DNA of 56,853 nt from Hyphomonas sp. GTDB lineage: Bacteria; Pseudomonadota; Alphaproteobacteria; Caulobacterales; Hyphomonadaceae. The notes beneath the pieces were generated by a model. That model was not told where the DNA came from. It worked only from the letters and a program-made list of their open reading frames with translations, and did not search any database. Positions 25,833 through 36,000 of this stretch are shown piece by piece; the stretch's first letter is position 1, and the number at the start of each line of letters is the position of its first letter. A program made the position numbers and the translations under genes. Location of the stretch: positions 1 to 56,853 of the forward strand of contig WGNP01000017.1 of assembly GCA_016124495.1 (NCBI GenBank). Reading direction: 5' to 3'.

Positions 25833-27263
25833 TTGAAGCCGGGTATCAAAAATGCTTTTCAGGCTGAGATGAGGGCGGCACATTCGGCCTATGCTGCCAG
25901 GGATTGGCTGTCAGCCTTCTGCCACCTTGAGCGTGCGCATATCGTTGGGCAGCGATACTTTGTCTCTCACATGAGCACGCATTGGTGGATGCTCAAGGTC
26001 GCCGTGCACCGGACAGATTGGCGCGAGGTCCGAGGTCAGTTGATGCGGATGTTCGCTGTGGTGCCAGGCTACGTGTTTGGCTGGGTACCAAAGGGGAATA
26101 CCGGCGGCGCAAATGTCTCTCCGTTGCGCGCAATGCCGATCCCCGACGACTTGCGCGAGCCTTTGACCGGCTACAGCGTCGCACGCGACATGGTGGGACG
26201 GGCGGCCTTGCTGAGCGTGCTTGTAACGCTAGCCTGGGCGAGTGTCTTTCTCCGCGGGGTTTGGGTCCAATCTGGCGAATCCCGGACAATCAAAGCTGCT
26301 TTCAATGGTACATGCGTGCGGCTTGAGGGGCTTAATGGGGCTGAAGACATCGTTTCGGATCAGGTTCAGCGTGTAGCCTATGCGGTCGGGGGAGACCGCC
26401 GTTCTTTCAGGGGAGGCGGGCCAGGGCGCGCAAAAATATGGGCAATCCCGCTTGATGAACCAGCAGGGGCGACACGCAAGGACCTTGCGCCGCCGTCACC
26501 TGAGACATTCAAGAGTTTTGGAGCGGACCTTTATCCGGACCCGGACGGGAACCCCTGGCTGTTCGTTGCAAATCGCGCCGAGGAGCATCACGCGATCGAA
26601 GTATTCAGGCTTAAGCCCGAGGGAACATTTGAGCATGTTCGCAGTATAACATCGCCTTTGCTCCACAATCCGAATGATCTTGTCGTGCTTGGTCCCGATA
26701 CGCTTCTCGTGACACTGGACAAAGAAGCAGATGCTGGAACGCTGGCTGAAATCATGGAAGGCGCTCTAAATCGGCCGACCGGAAAAGTGCTTCTGATCAG
26801 CGGCAAGGATAGCATGATTGCCGCGGACGGGTTGTTGATGGCGAACGGTATCGCCCTGTCACCGGACGGCAAGCAAGTATTTGTCGGCGAACTTGTGGGG
26901 CAGTCCGTCGTTGTTTTTGATCGGGATCAGCGCACCAACACCCTGACCAGAAACCGGAGTATCGCCGTCGGAACCGGTGTTGATAACCTGACCTTTGCTG
27001 ACAACGGTCTTTTGTACATCGCGGGCCATCCCAAGCTCTTGTCGCTGGCCCTCGGATACCAGCGGCGGGAAGACCAGCCTTCGCCTTCCGAGGTTGTTTC
27101 ACTTGATCCGGACACAGATCATATAGAGCGTGTGTTCATTGACGAAGGTCAGCAACACGCAGCATCATCAGTCGCGTTGGTTGACACTGTCCTCGACCGG
27201 ATTTTCATTGGATCTGCTTTCGGACCCCACGTGTCAGTTTGTGATAGCGAGGCGGCTTTGTGA
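25833..27263 (+). CDS. DUF3703 domain fused to a paraoxonase-like (SMP-30 superfamily) arylesterase
   Basis: A 476-residue protein with a TTG start at 25833. Residues 1-~115 match DUF3703 (AHSAYAARDWLSAFCHLERA, STHWWMLKVAVHRTDWREVR, FGWVPKGNTGGANVSP). A transmembrane segment follows (ALLSVLVTLAWASVFLRGVW, ~126-148), then a six-bladed beta-propeller of the paraoxonase/arylesterase type: HNPNDLVVLG, MANGIALSPDGKQVFVGE and VDNLTFADNGLLYIAGHPK, the calcium-binding Asn/Asp segments. The propeller would lie outside the inner membrane and hydrolyse lactones or aryl esters. DUF3703 is normally a free-standing protein near copper genes, so this fusion is unusual. The 3' end overlaps the next gene by 4 bases. 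Confidence 0.8.
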   Translation: MKPGIKNAFQAEMRAAHSAYAARDWLSAFCHLERAHIVGQRYFVSHMSTHWWMLKVAVHRTDWREVRGQLMRMFAVVPGYVFGWVPKGNTGGANVSPLRAMPIPDDLREPLTGYSVARDMVGRAALLSVLVTLAWASVFLRGVWVQSGESRTIKAAFNGTCVRLEGLNGAEDIVSDQVQRVAYAVGGDRRSFRGGGPGRAKIWAIPLDEPAGATRKDLAPPSPETFKSFGADLYPDPDGNPWLFVANRAEEHHAIEVFRLKPEGTFEHVRSITSPLLHNPNDLVVLGPDTLLVTLDKEADAGTLAEIMEGALNRPTGKVLLISGKDSMIAADGLLMANGIALSPDGKQVFVGELVGQSVVVFDRDQRTNTLTRNRSIAVGTGVDNLTFADNGLLYIAGHPKLLSLALGYQRREDQPSPSEVVSLDPDTDHIERVFIDEGQQHAASSVALVDTVLDRIFIGSAFGPHVSVCDSEAAL

Positions 27264-28270
27264 GACGAGCAAAGTACCTTTCTCTGGCTGTACTTGGTGC
27301 TGCGGCGCTGGCGCTAACGGCACTTTTCGCAATGGATGCGCACCGCGGTTATAGGCAAGCAAGGTTAGATGTTGAATGGCGCAGTTCCAACTACACAAAG
27401 CTCGAGGCATTCGGATCAACACGGCGTCTGGTCGTGACGCCAATCGTCAACTGGCATGCGATCGATCCAGCCTTCAGAACTGAACCCGGCGTTTCCTACC
27501 TGGTGGAGACTGACGACCAGACTATCTTGTTTGATGTCGGTTTTAACCAGGGCGAGGCTAGTCCATCACCCTTTGAGAACAACCTGAAAAAGCTCGGCAG
27601 GTCGCTTGAGGAAGTGGATACGATCTTTATCAGTCACTTGCACAGGGATCATGTGGGCGGTCTCAAATGGGAGAAGCAACGCACCTTCTCACCGGGCGTT
27701 GTGCAGCCTCTGTTTGACAAGGTCGAGATACTCAGCCCGGTAAAAATCTCTTATCCGGGCCAAAAGCCTGTGCAGCGTGCTCGGCCGGCCATCATTGGGG
27801 AGGGGCTTGCATCGACCGGACCCATTGCACGAGAACTGTTCATCGGCCGCGTGGATGAACAGGCATTGGTTATAAATCTCGAGGGCAAGGGGCTCGTCAT
27901 CATTGTTGGGTGTGGCCACCAGACTCTGGACCGGTTGATGACCGTGATCGACGCTTCGTTCGACCAGCCCGTTTATGCGCTTGTCGGCGATCTGCATTAT
28001 CCTGTTCCTGAAGGACGTCTCAAGATACTCGGAATTGACGTTCAGAAACGTCTCGCCTCGGGTGAAGGCGTGTTTTCGCCGCTCAGTGATGCTGACGCGG
28101 CCGATTTCGAACAGCAGGTCTCAGACAAGTTCGAGTATCTCGCGCTCGGAGGGCACGATACAAGTGACGAAATCCTTCAGCGTTTGTCGCAGCGCCTTGG
28201 GCGCAGGTTTCAGATTGCCACCATCGGCGTACCAATAGACTTGTCTTTGGTCGCGACCGAAGAAAACTGA
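27260..28270 (+). CDS. Membrane-anchored metallo-beta-lactamase-fold hydrolase
   Basis: A 336-residue MBL-fold enzyme with an N-terminal hydrophobic anchor (YLSLAVLGAAALALTALFAM). The zinc motif HLHRDH is at 126-131, followed by VGGL; later ligands are in IIVGCGHQT and LALGGHDT. The fold could be an AHL-lactonase, phosphodiesterase or arylsulfatase relative; the substrate is not decided. GTG start overlaps the preceding stop (GTGA), so it is translationally coupled to the paraoxonase-like gene, and the pair may be two lactone or ester hydrolases acting on one substrate. Confidence 0.8.
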   Translation: MRRAKYLSLAVLGAAALALTALFAMDAHRGYRQARLDVEWRSSNYTKLEAFGSTRRLVVTPIVNWHAIDPAFRTEPGVSYLVETDDQTILFDVGFNQGEASPSPFENNLKKLGRSLEEVDTIFISHLHRDHVGGLKWEKQRTFSPGVVQPLFDKVEILSPVKISYPGQKPVQRARPAIIGEGLASTGPIARELFIGRVDEQALVINLEGKGLVIIVGCGHQTLDRLMTVIDASFDQPVYALVGDLHYPVPEGRLKILGIDVQKRLASGEGVFSPLSDADAADFEQQVSDKFEYLALGGHDTSDEILQRLSQRLGRRFQIATIGVPIDLSLVATEEN

Positions 28271-28572
28271 TGACTGCAGTTTCATCCAGAGAATGCCAAC
28301 CCGCACACTATGGGTGTCCCGAGCCACGATAGTCCGCCTTGGATAATGCAAAGACTGGGCCGTAGGTGTTCAGGCTGGCGAAAAGCCTGGAGGCCTTGAT
28401 TTGCGCCGAGCCTGATCGGTTTCCGCGCCTTCGATTTTCTTCCGCGTGCAAATGATCGACCGGGACCAGTGTTTCAAATGAGACACACGGCGCCAAGCCC
28501 CGGCAGTGTGAGACGTGATGGGCAAAGAACCGAGTTCAATCAGCCGCTACCCTCCAGCGGGGCCGTCATCCG
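28271..28572. other. Convergent intergenic region, no gene seen
   Basis: 302 bases between the MBL gene and the convergent TetR gene. No good terminator, repeat or open frame with a ribosome site was recognised. Confidence 0.5.
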
Positions 28573-29202
28573 CTAGGGTTCACACGTCAGGTAGGCGTAG
28601 AGCATTTTCTGCAGTTCATTTGTCATGATCTTTTCTGATGCCGGCGTGCCTGCCGCGTCGACCAGCCACCGGTGCGACAGTGCGTCGGCAGTATCAACAA
28701 GGAGCGTGGCCGTGATGTGCGGGTTGTCTGAATGGTCAGCAAGCGCCAGCGCAACCCGCTTGATCGTGTTGGCGCGAAGCGCCGCTACACGCATCTTCTG
28801 CTCAAGCGTGAGCGCTACCTCTGACGACAAGACCTGGTGCAGATGAGGATCATCGCGGTGCAGGGTCACAAAGCCGGATACAAGAACCCGCACGATATCG
28901 ACTGGCTGCGGGCCGGAATTGAGGTCGTTTGCGCTTTCCCGAAAAAGTGCCTCACCGCGCGCCAAATGCCGGTTGAGGATCTCGTCGACAATCGCCCGCT
29001 TGTCCGGGAAGTATTCGTAAACCGAGCCGATCGAAACACCTGCCCGTTTCGCGATAATATTGGTGTTCAACGCGGCCCATCCGGCTTCGGCGAGAATCCG
29101 AGCTGCCGCCTCCAGGATTGCTTCAACTGTTGCCAGCGAACGGGCCTGAACGGCCTGCCTGGCCGGCTTGCCTGACTGTTTCGGCGGGCTTCTTTTGGGC
29201 AT
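28573..29202 (-). CDS. TetR/AcrR family regulator
   Basis: A 209-residue TetR protein. The helix-turn-helix is NIIAKRAGVSIGSVYEYFPD (residues ~49-68), and the C-terminal domain contains LLVDTADALSHRWLVDAAG. It is divergent from an alpha/beta-hydrolase gene with only 49 bases between the two starts, so it most likely represses that gene and itself. Confidence 0.85.
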   Translation of the reverse strand: MPKRSPPKQSGKPARQAVQARSLATVEAILEAAARILAEAGWAALNTNIIAKRAGVSIGSVYEYFPDKRAIVDEILNRHLARGEALFRESANDLNSGPQPVDIVRVLVSGFVTLHRDDPHLHQVLSSEVALTLEQKMRVAALRANTIKRVALALADHSDNPHITATLLVDTADALSHRWLVDAAGTPASEKIMTNELQKMLYAYLTCEP

Positions 29203-29251
29203 CCGGAAATCCGAGTTTCTTTATCTGAGCTTTTGCTCGACAATCGGCTTC

Positions 29252-30223
29252 ATGAAGAAGTTTGGCAATGACCGGTCGTGGACCGATTACCGAGACATCC
29301 TCTCCAGGTCATTCGGTATCAATTTCCGAACCGAGCCGGTTGAACGCCAGCGGCAGATCCGTGGTCATATGATCCGGTATGACGAATGGCAGCCAGCGGG
29401 TCAGCCGGAAGGCACGCTTATTCTGGTCCATGGAGGGGGCGGCAATGGCCGTGTTCTTGCGCTTTGCGCGTTGCCGGCGCTGGATGCTGGATGGCGCGTG
29501 CTTGCGCCGGATCTACCCGGATACGGCCTTTCGGAACCGGCGCCGGGTTATAATTGGGACTATGCCGAGTGGCCTGCCGTGATTGCTGAAATGGCGGACA
29601 CCGAGGCGCAGGGACCTGTCGTTCTTATGGGCCTTTCGATGGGCGGCATGACTGCCGTTTTCGCGGCCCCGAAGAGTCAACGGGTCGCGGGCGTGATCGC
29701 AACAACTCTGATCGATCTTTCGGATGCCGGGACATTTGTCCGTGCGGCGCGATGGCCATGGCTGGGAAAACTGAGCCTCGCCACAATGCAGTTGGCCCCA
29801 TGGCTGTTCGACCGGATGGTCATGCCAATGTCGATCGCGACACCGCTCAAGGCAATGAGCAGCGATCCGGACATGCAAGAATACTTCAAGCGCGACCACC
29901 TGCTTGGCGCAAAATGGATAGGTGCACGGTTCTTCCGTACACTGCATGAGTATAAAATGCCCGACCTGAAGCTGGCTTGCCCACTTTTGCTCGTTCATCC
30001 GGGTGCAGATAACTGGACGCCGACTGCGCTTAGCTTGCCGGTTCTTGATCGTATCGAGGCGCAAAAGCAGTTCATCGCTCTGAGCAATGGTGCGCACCTT
30101 CCTGCGGAGGCGCCGGCTTTCAGAGAGCTGTCCGATGCAGTTCAGAAGTTTCTGCATAACGTGGCTCGGCAAGAGCCAAGCGGGAGGCTCGATCGTCACA
30201 CGCGCCATACCGATGCTGGATGA
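29252..30223 (+). CDS. Alpha/beta-hydrolase divergent from tetR
   Basis: A 323-residue alpha/beta-hydrolase. Oxyanion motif LILVHGGGGNGR, DLPGYGLSEP, and nucleophile elbow MGLSMGGMTA (Ser in G-L-S-M-G). The acid is probably in HPGADNWTP and the His in LSNGAHLPAEAP. The family includes esterases, lipases and haloperoxidase-like enzymes. ATG 29252 is preferred over an upstream open frame that crosses the TetR promoter. Confidence 0.8.
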   Translation: MKKFGNDRSWTDYRDILSRSFGINFRTEPVERQRQIRGHMIRYDEWQPAGQPEGTLILVHGGGGNGRVLALCALPALDAGWRVLAPDLPGYGLSEPAPGYNWDYAEWPAVIAEMADTEAQGPVVLMGLSMGGMTAVFAAPKSQRVAGVIATTLIDLSDAGTFVRAARWPWLGKLSLATMQLAPWLFDRMVMPMSIATPLKAMSSDPDMQEYFKRDHLLGAKWIGARFFRTLHEYKMPDLKLACPLLLVHPGADNWTPTALSLPVLDRIEAQKQFIALSNGAHLPAEAPAFRELSDAVQKFLHNVARQEPSGRLDRHTRHTDAG

Positions 30224-30416
30224 AATGGACGCAGGGCCAGGGTGGCATCAGATCCACAGCCAGAGTGTTCCGGACATCGAAACAGGCGCTAAGCAAGCTT
30301 TGCGGCGCACGAATGGTACCCGTCTTCAGGCAGAGCGGTGAACCCTCATGTGTGGATTGCGGTGGAGCGTTTGCGAGGCGAGGAGTCTTGCGGGGAGGGC
30401 GGGATGGCGCCTGAAA

Positions 30417-30647
30417 TCAGTCTGCAGCACTTGCGTTTGCCGCAATCGCTGCCTCAGCTTTCGCCTTGCAGGCCCGGTACAGAACAAGCCGCGTCGACCG
30501 GAACGATCTAACCCTGCCTGCCGGCTTCATGCCGCAAGCTTCCTTCACAGTTGGAGTCGCAGACAGCTCAGCCTCTTTGGCGAGCGATGCCGAGTTGGCG
30601 CACGCGCTCAAAGCAAGGATTGCCGCGAAGAGGGTAATGGCTTTCAT
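30417..30647 (-). CDS. Small predicted lipoprotein
   Basis: A 76-residue protein with a lipoprotein signal (FAAILALSACANSAS; lipobox LSAC). ATG 30647 has a GAGG site upstream. The rest is Ala/Lys-rich with a CKAKAEAAIAAN segment and no recognised domain. Confidence 0.65.
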   Translation of the reverse strand: MKAITLFAAILALSACANSASLAKEAELSATPTVKEACGMKPAGRVRSFRSTRLVLYRACKAKAEAAIAANASAAD

Positions 30648-30703
30648 GAGGTAGTCCTCGCTTAAGGGTGGTAACTGGTGCCCGAAAAGGCCACAAGCAC
30701 GTG

Positions 30704-31042
30704 ATGGATATTCGGGCGACGGTGTTTGTTTATGCAGGCGCGGCAATTGCCGAGATCGCTGGCTGTTTTGCATTCTGGGCATGATTGCGCCTCGGCAAGT
30801 CGCCGCTCTGGCTGTTGCCTGGCATTGCCTCTCTCGTGGCTTTTGCCTGGCTGCTGACACTGGTTGAGACGGCTGCGGCCGGGCGCACGTACGCAGCTTA
30901 TGGCGGTGTCTACATCATCAGCTCTCTCGCGTGGCTTTGGGCTGTCGAGGGCGTTCGGCCCGACCGCTGGGACGGGATCGGAGCGGTCATCTGCCTTGTT
31001 GGCGCTGCAGTCATTCTGCTCGGACCGCGCGCCCCGGTGTGA
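30704..31042 (+). pseudogene. ynfA: YnfA-family (UPF0060/SMR-like) membrane protein with in-frame TGA
   Basis: The 112-codon frame encodes a YnfA-like four-helix membrane protein: VFVYAGAAIAEIAGCFAFWA, then [49 protein letters not shown] and [16 protein letters not shown]. At codon 27 (30782-30784) the frame has TGA where homologues read W-A-W-L, so TGG has become TGA. Everything before and after is in the same frame. This is either a nonsense mutation or a sequencing error. The downstream part could start from TTG 30785 but would lack helix 1. Confidence 0.8.
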
Positions 31043-31046
31043 TTGC

Positions 31047-33020
31047 CTACGCATCGCGGTAAACCAGCAGCCTGAGGGCGTTGCCAACGACGATCAGCGT
31101 TGAACCTTCGTGCAGAAGAATGGCAGGGCCGATGCCCAGGCCGAAGAGTGTCGCCGGAACAAGTACGGCCACGACACCAAGGCTGACGAAAAGGTTCTGA
31201 CGAATGTTCCGGCTCGTCGCGCGGCTCAGGCCGACGGCAAAGGGCAGCGTGTCGAGATTGTCCGCCATCAGGGCGATGTCGGCGGTTTCCAGAGCGACGT
31301 CCGAGCCCGCCGCGCCCATTGCAATTCCGACATTCGCGTTCGCCATAGCCGGGGCATCGTTGACGCCGTCGCCAACCATCGCGACGCCGCCTTGCTGTCT
31401 CAGCTCCTTGATCTTTGCAACCTTGTCGTCCGGCATCAGGTCTCCGAATGCCTCGTCCAGTCCTAGATCTCGTGCGATGGCGTTGGCGACACGGTGATTG
31501 TCGCCGGAGATCATCATCATCCGCGTGATGCCGAGCTTGCGTATCTGCGCAATCACGCGTTTTGCAGCCGGACGCGGCGTGTCCATCAGGCCGATGGCGC
31601 CCATGAAGCGGCCGCCCTGCGCGACCACCATCATCGTGCGGCCCGTGTCGAAAAGCGTGTCTACCTCCCGCGCGAGCGTTTCGGGCATGATTGGACCGCT
31701 TTCGCCGTCGAACATCGCAGGCTTGCCGATCAGGACGAGTTCGCCTCCGACCATTGCGCTGACGCCCTTGCCGGTGAGGCTTTGGAACTCTGCCGCTTCC
31801 GGACCTTTCGGAAGATCCCTCTGGCGTGCCGCCTCCACGATAGCACGCGCGAGGGGATGATCGCTGAAGGCCTCCACAGCGGCGGCGGTCCCCAGCAGCG
31901 CGCGCTCGTCGGTCCCTTCGAAGGCGACGATATCGACGACTTTGGGCTCGCCAATGGTCAAGGTGCCGGTTTTGTCGAACGCGATTGCGTTCAACCGGCC
32001 AAGCGCCTCCAGCGGCGCACCGCCCTTGATCAGTACACCGCCATTTGCTGCCCGGGCGATACCGCTGAGGATCGCGCTCGGCGTGGCAATGGCCAACGCG
32101 CAGGGGCTTGCTGCAACCAGAACGGCCATCGCGCGATAGAAGCTTTCAGACGGTGCCTCGTTCAGGAAAAGCCATGAAAACCCCGTGAGCACCGCGAGCG
32201 CGATGACCAGCGGCACAAAGATCTTCTCGAAGCGCTTGATGAACGTCTGTGTCGGGGACTGTCGTGTTTCGGCTTCAGAAACGAGTTTGACAACGCGGGC
32301 GAGCGCAGACTCTGAAGAGAGCCGCGTAACGTAAATGTCGAGACTGCCGCTCCCGTTGATTGATCCGGCGAAGACCTTGTGTTCCGGCCCGGCTGCCTCG
32401 ATCTCGGGCGCCGATGTACCGGGCAGGGGGCGTTTGTCGACCGGAGCACTTTCACCGGTAATCGGCGCCTGGTTGACGCTGCTTTCGCCGGCGGTAACGA
32501 CACCGTCGACCGGCAGACGCTCGTTGGACCGCACGACAACGATGTCGCCAAGCTGAATGTTTTCGATGCGTATCTCGACGGTCTCGCCATTGCGTCTGAC
32601 GAGGGCAGAGTCAGGGGCGAGGTCTGCCAGCGCCTGAATGGCCCGCGTCGCGCGGCCCATCGCATAGTGCTCCAGCGCATGCCCGAGACTGAAGAGTAAG
32701 AGCAGGAGCGCTCCTTCTGCCCACGCACCAAGGATTGCGGCGCCGGCAGCCGCAACAAGCATCAGGAAGTCAATCTCGAACTTTCCATCTGCTACTTTTT
32801 CGGCAGCTTCGCGCAGCGCGAAGAAGCCGCCAAAGAAGTAGGCCCCGACGAGCATTGCCAGGGAAAGCCATCCTGGCATGATTTCCAGCCTGGGCCCAAG
32901 CCATCCGGCGACCAGCAACACGCCGCATGTCAGAGAGAAGATTAGCTCGAGATTGTCGGACTTGCCATGATCATGCTCTTTCGCGGTCAATGGCTTAAGC
33001 TTCGGACTTTCGGTCGACAT
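31047..33020 (-). CDS. P1B-4-type heavy-metal ATPase (Zn/Co/Cd, SPC motif)
   Basis: A 657-residue P-type ATPase without N-terminal heavy-metal-associated domains. The transmembrane metal-site motif is SPC (AASPCALAIATPSA) rather than CPC, the phosphorylation site is FDKTGTLTIGEP, the hinge [16 protein letters not shown], and the C-terminus carries HEGSTLIVVGNALRLL. SPC plus HEG(S/G)T is the P1B-4 signature (CoaT/CtpD group; Co2+, Zn2+ or Cd2+ export). The N-terminus has a short His-containing stretch. ATG 33020 is preferred over TTG 33029, which lies too close to its GAGGA site. It is the last gene of the czc-type operon. Confidence 0.9.
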   Translation of the reverse strand: MSTESPKLKPLTAKEHDHGKSDNLELIFSLTCGVLLVAGWLGPRLEIMPGWLSLAMLVGAYFFGGFFALREAAEKVADGKFEIDFLMLVAAAGAAILGAWAEGALLLLLFSLGHALEHYAMGRATRAIQALADLAPDSALVRRNGETVEIRIENIQLGDIVVVRSNERLPVDGVVTAGESSVNQAPITGESAPVDKRPLPGTSAPEIEAAGPEHKVFAGSINGSGSLDIYVTRLSSESALARVVKLVSEAETRQSPTQTFIKRFEKIFVPLVIALAVLTGFSWLFLNEAPSESFYRAMAVLVAASPCALAIATPSAILSGIARAANGGVLIKGGAPLEALGRLNAIAFDKTGTLTIGEPKVVDIVAFEGTDERALLGTAAAVEAFSDHPLARAIVEAARQRDLPKGPEAAEFQSLTGKGVSAMVGGELVLIGKPAMFDGESGPIMPETLAREVDTLFDTGRTMMVVAQGGRFMGAIGLMDTPRPAAKRVIAQIRKLGITRMMMISGDNHRVANAIARDLGLDEAFGDLMPDDKVAKIKELRQQGGVAMVGDGVNDAPAMANANVGIAMGAAGSDVALETADIALMADNLDTLPFAVGLSRATSRNIRQNLFVSLGVVAVLVPATLFGLGIGPAILLHEGSTLIVVGNALRLLVYRDA

Positions 33021-33096
33021 GATGGCCAATCCTCATTGGTTTGACTTTTGTTATTGCGACCGGGGCGGCACCAACGGCGCCGCCCCTTGCCAATCC

Positions 33097-36000
33097 CTAT
33101 TCCGCCGGAACGGCAGGGTGCTCGTGCTTTGCCTCGACCAGCGAGTGATGCCCGTCAGGTCTCGGCGCAAACCAGCGATGGAGCGCCGGCACCACGAGTA
33201 GGGTCAGCACGGTCGATGACACCAGGCCGCCGATCACCACGGTGGCCAGCGGGCGTTGCACTTCTGCGCCGACGCCGGTGGCGAAGAGGAGCGGGGCGAG
33301 CCCGAGCGCCGTTGTTGCGGCTGTCATCAGCACCGGCAGTGCTCGCAGTCCCGCGGCCTCAATGGCGAGTTCCTCGAGATTGCGCCCTGCCCTCGCAAAG
33401 TCATCCATGAAGCTGACCAGCACCATGCCATTACCAAGGGCGATGCCGAACAGGGCGATGAACCCCACTGTCGCGGGAACGGAGACAGGTAGCCCTGCGA
33501 TCCAGAGTGCCAACGCCCCGCCGGTCAGAGCCAACGGAATGTTGAGCAGGATGAGCACCGCCGACATCAGCCGCCCGAATGTCAGGAGGAGGATCAGGAA
33601 GACGATGCCGAGCGTGATCGGGATCACGACAGCGAAGCGAGCATTGGCTTGCTGTTGCAGTTCGTATTGTCCGCCCCACTCGACACGGTACCCGGCCGGT
33701 AGGTCGAGTCCCGCCGTCACGGCCGCCTGAGCTTCCTCGACATAGCTGCCGATGTCGCGATCCCGCACATTGAGCTGCACAGTGATAAATCGCTCACCAT
33801 TCTCGCGCGTGATTTGCCGCGGTCCCACGATCTCCCGGATATCGGCAATGCTCTCCAGAGGGATGCGGGCCCCGCTGGACGACTCGAGGATGATGCGCCC
33901 GATGGCTGCGGGCGTGTCGCGGCCGGCTTCGTCGTAACGCACGACAACCGGAAACTGCCGGACCCCCTCGAAGACGACACCGGCCTCGGCGCCGCCGACG
34001 CCCGACCGCAAAGCCTCGAGCGCCTCCTCGACGCTGAGTCCATAGCGGCCAAGCGCAACCCGGTCGAGCGACACGACAAGCTGCGGCGCGCCGGTAATCT
34101 GGTCGGCCTGGACGTCGCTCGCGCCGGTAACCTCCTGAAGGATGGATTGAAGGGCTTGCGAGCTTTCTAGCAGGACTTCCGAGTCCGGCCCAAAAATCTT
34201 TACGGCGAGTTGTGCCTTGGTGCCGGTCAGGAGTTCGTCAATCGACATGGCGATCGGTTGCCCGATATTGACCCGCACCCCGGGGAACTCCGCAAGATTG
34301 TCCGAAATCGCCTCACGCAACTCTTCCGGATTGATCCCCTTGCGCCACTCCTTTCTGGGCTTCAGCGCAACAAATGCTTCGATGCTGTTGACCGGGTCGG
34401 CATGGGCGCCGACTTCGCCCCGCCCGATCCGGCTGACGATGGAATCGATTTCGGGAAACGCTTCCATAAGCCGCTTCTCGACACGGGTTGATGTTGCGCT
34501 GGCTTCCGTGAGCGAGATCGACGGTGCCATGGCTACTCTCAGCAAGATATCACCCTCTTCGAGCGCGGGTGTGAACTCCGACCCCAGACGCGTTGCTGCG
34601 AGGCCGCCAGCGACCAGCAGCAAGCCTGCCAGGGCAAGAGCTGCAATCCGTTGTCGGACGAAAAATGCGGCGAACGGCTTGACGATGCGCGTCAGGCGGC
34701 TGTCGCCCGTGTTCTGTGTGGAGCGTGACGGTCGCATCAGGCCCAGTGCCATTGCCGGTGCAATCAGCGCTGCGTAGATGAGCGATCCGGTCATTGCGAG
34801 CGCTGCCGAGGCCGCCAGCGGCCGGAAGGTCTTGCCTTCGGTGCCCTGCAGCGAGAACAGTGGCAGGAACACGATGATGACCACTGCCACGGCCGCAATC
34901 AGCGGCGCGATCACTTCTGCGCTCGAACGCGCAACTGTCGTTCGGTTGTCCTCGCCCTCCTGTCTTTCTCGGAAGCCGCGCGCGACGTTCTCTGCGATCA
35001 CGATTGCGCCGTCGACCATCATGCCGATGGCAATGGCGACCCCACCGAGCGTCATCAGATTGGCGCCGATACCGAAAACACTCATCGCGATGAATGCAAA
35101 TCCGACCGAGAAGGGAATCGAGAGCACGACGACCAGGCTCGGACGCCAGCCGCCAAGGAACAAGAACACCACGATCGCAACCAGCAGACCACCCTGCCAG
35201 AGCGCTGTCGTCACCGTCGCAGCCGCTTTCTCCACTAGGGTGCCCTGGTCGTAGTAGGGTATTGCTCGGACGCCGTCCGGCAAGGAGGTGTTGATCTCGA
35301 CAAAGCGCGCCTTGGCGTTCTCAATGACGTCGGAGGTGTTGCTGCCATACAGTTTGAGAACAAGGCCTGCAACGACTTCGCCTTCGCCATTCGCCGTGGC
35401 CATACCCTGGCGAACAGCGCCGCCGATGACGACGTCTCCAAGGTCGCCAACCCGTACCGTTCGTCCGTCGACGGTCTTGACCGGTGTTTCCACGAGATCT
35501 GCAATGGTCGTTGCCAGACCAACACCGCGAACGGTGTATTGCTCTGCGCCTAGCTCGATGAACTGTGCACCGGCCGTTCTGTTGGCGCTTTTCAGGGCGT
35601 CAATCACCTCCCCGACCTGGATGTCCTGAGCAAGCAGCGCATCGGGGTCGAGATTGACCTGGTATTGCTTTTCATAGCCGCCAAGCGCCAGGACTTCGGT
35701 GATGCCTTCGACGGACTGGAGCGGGTACTTGATCATCCAGTCTGCAATCTCGCGCAGCTCGATCAGCGAGCGGGTGCCGGATTCGTCAACGAGCCGGAAG
35801 TACATGATGATACCGAGGCCGGTCGAAATCGGTCCCATCTTGGGCGTACCAAAACCTTCGGGAATGGCTTCGGCGGCTTCTCCGAGCCGCTCACCTACCA
35901 CCTGGCGGGCAAAATAAACGTCGGTCCCATCTTCGAAATAGATGTTGACGACGGATAATCCGAAGTTCGATGTCGACCGCATTTCCCTGACCTTGGGCAG

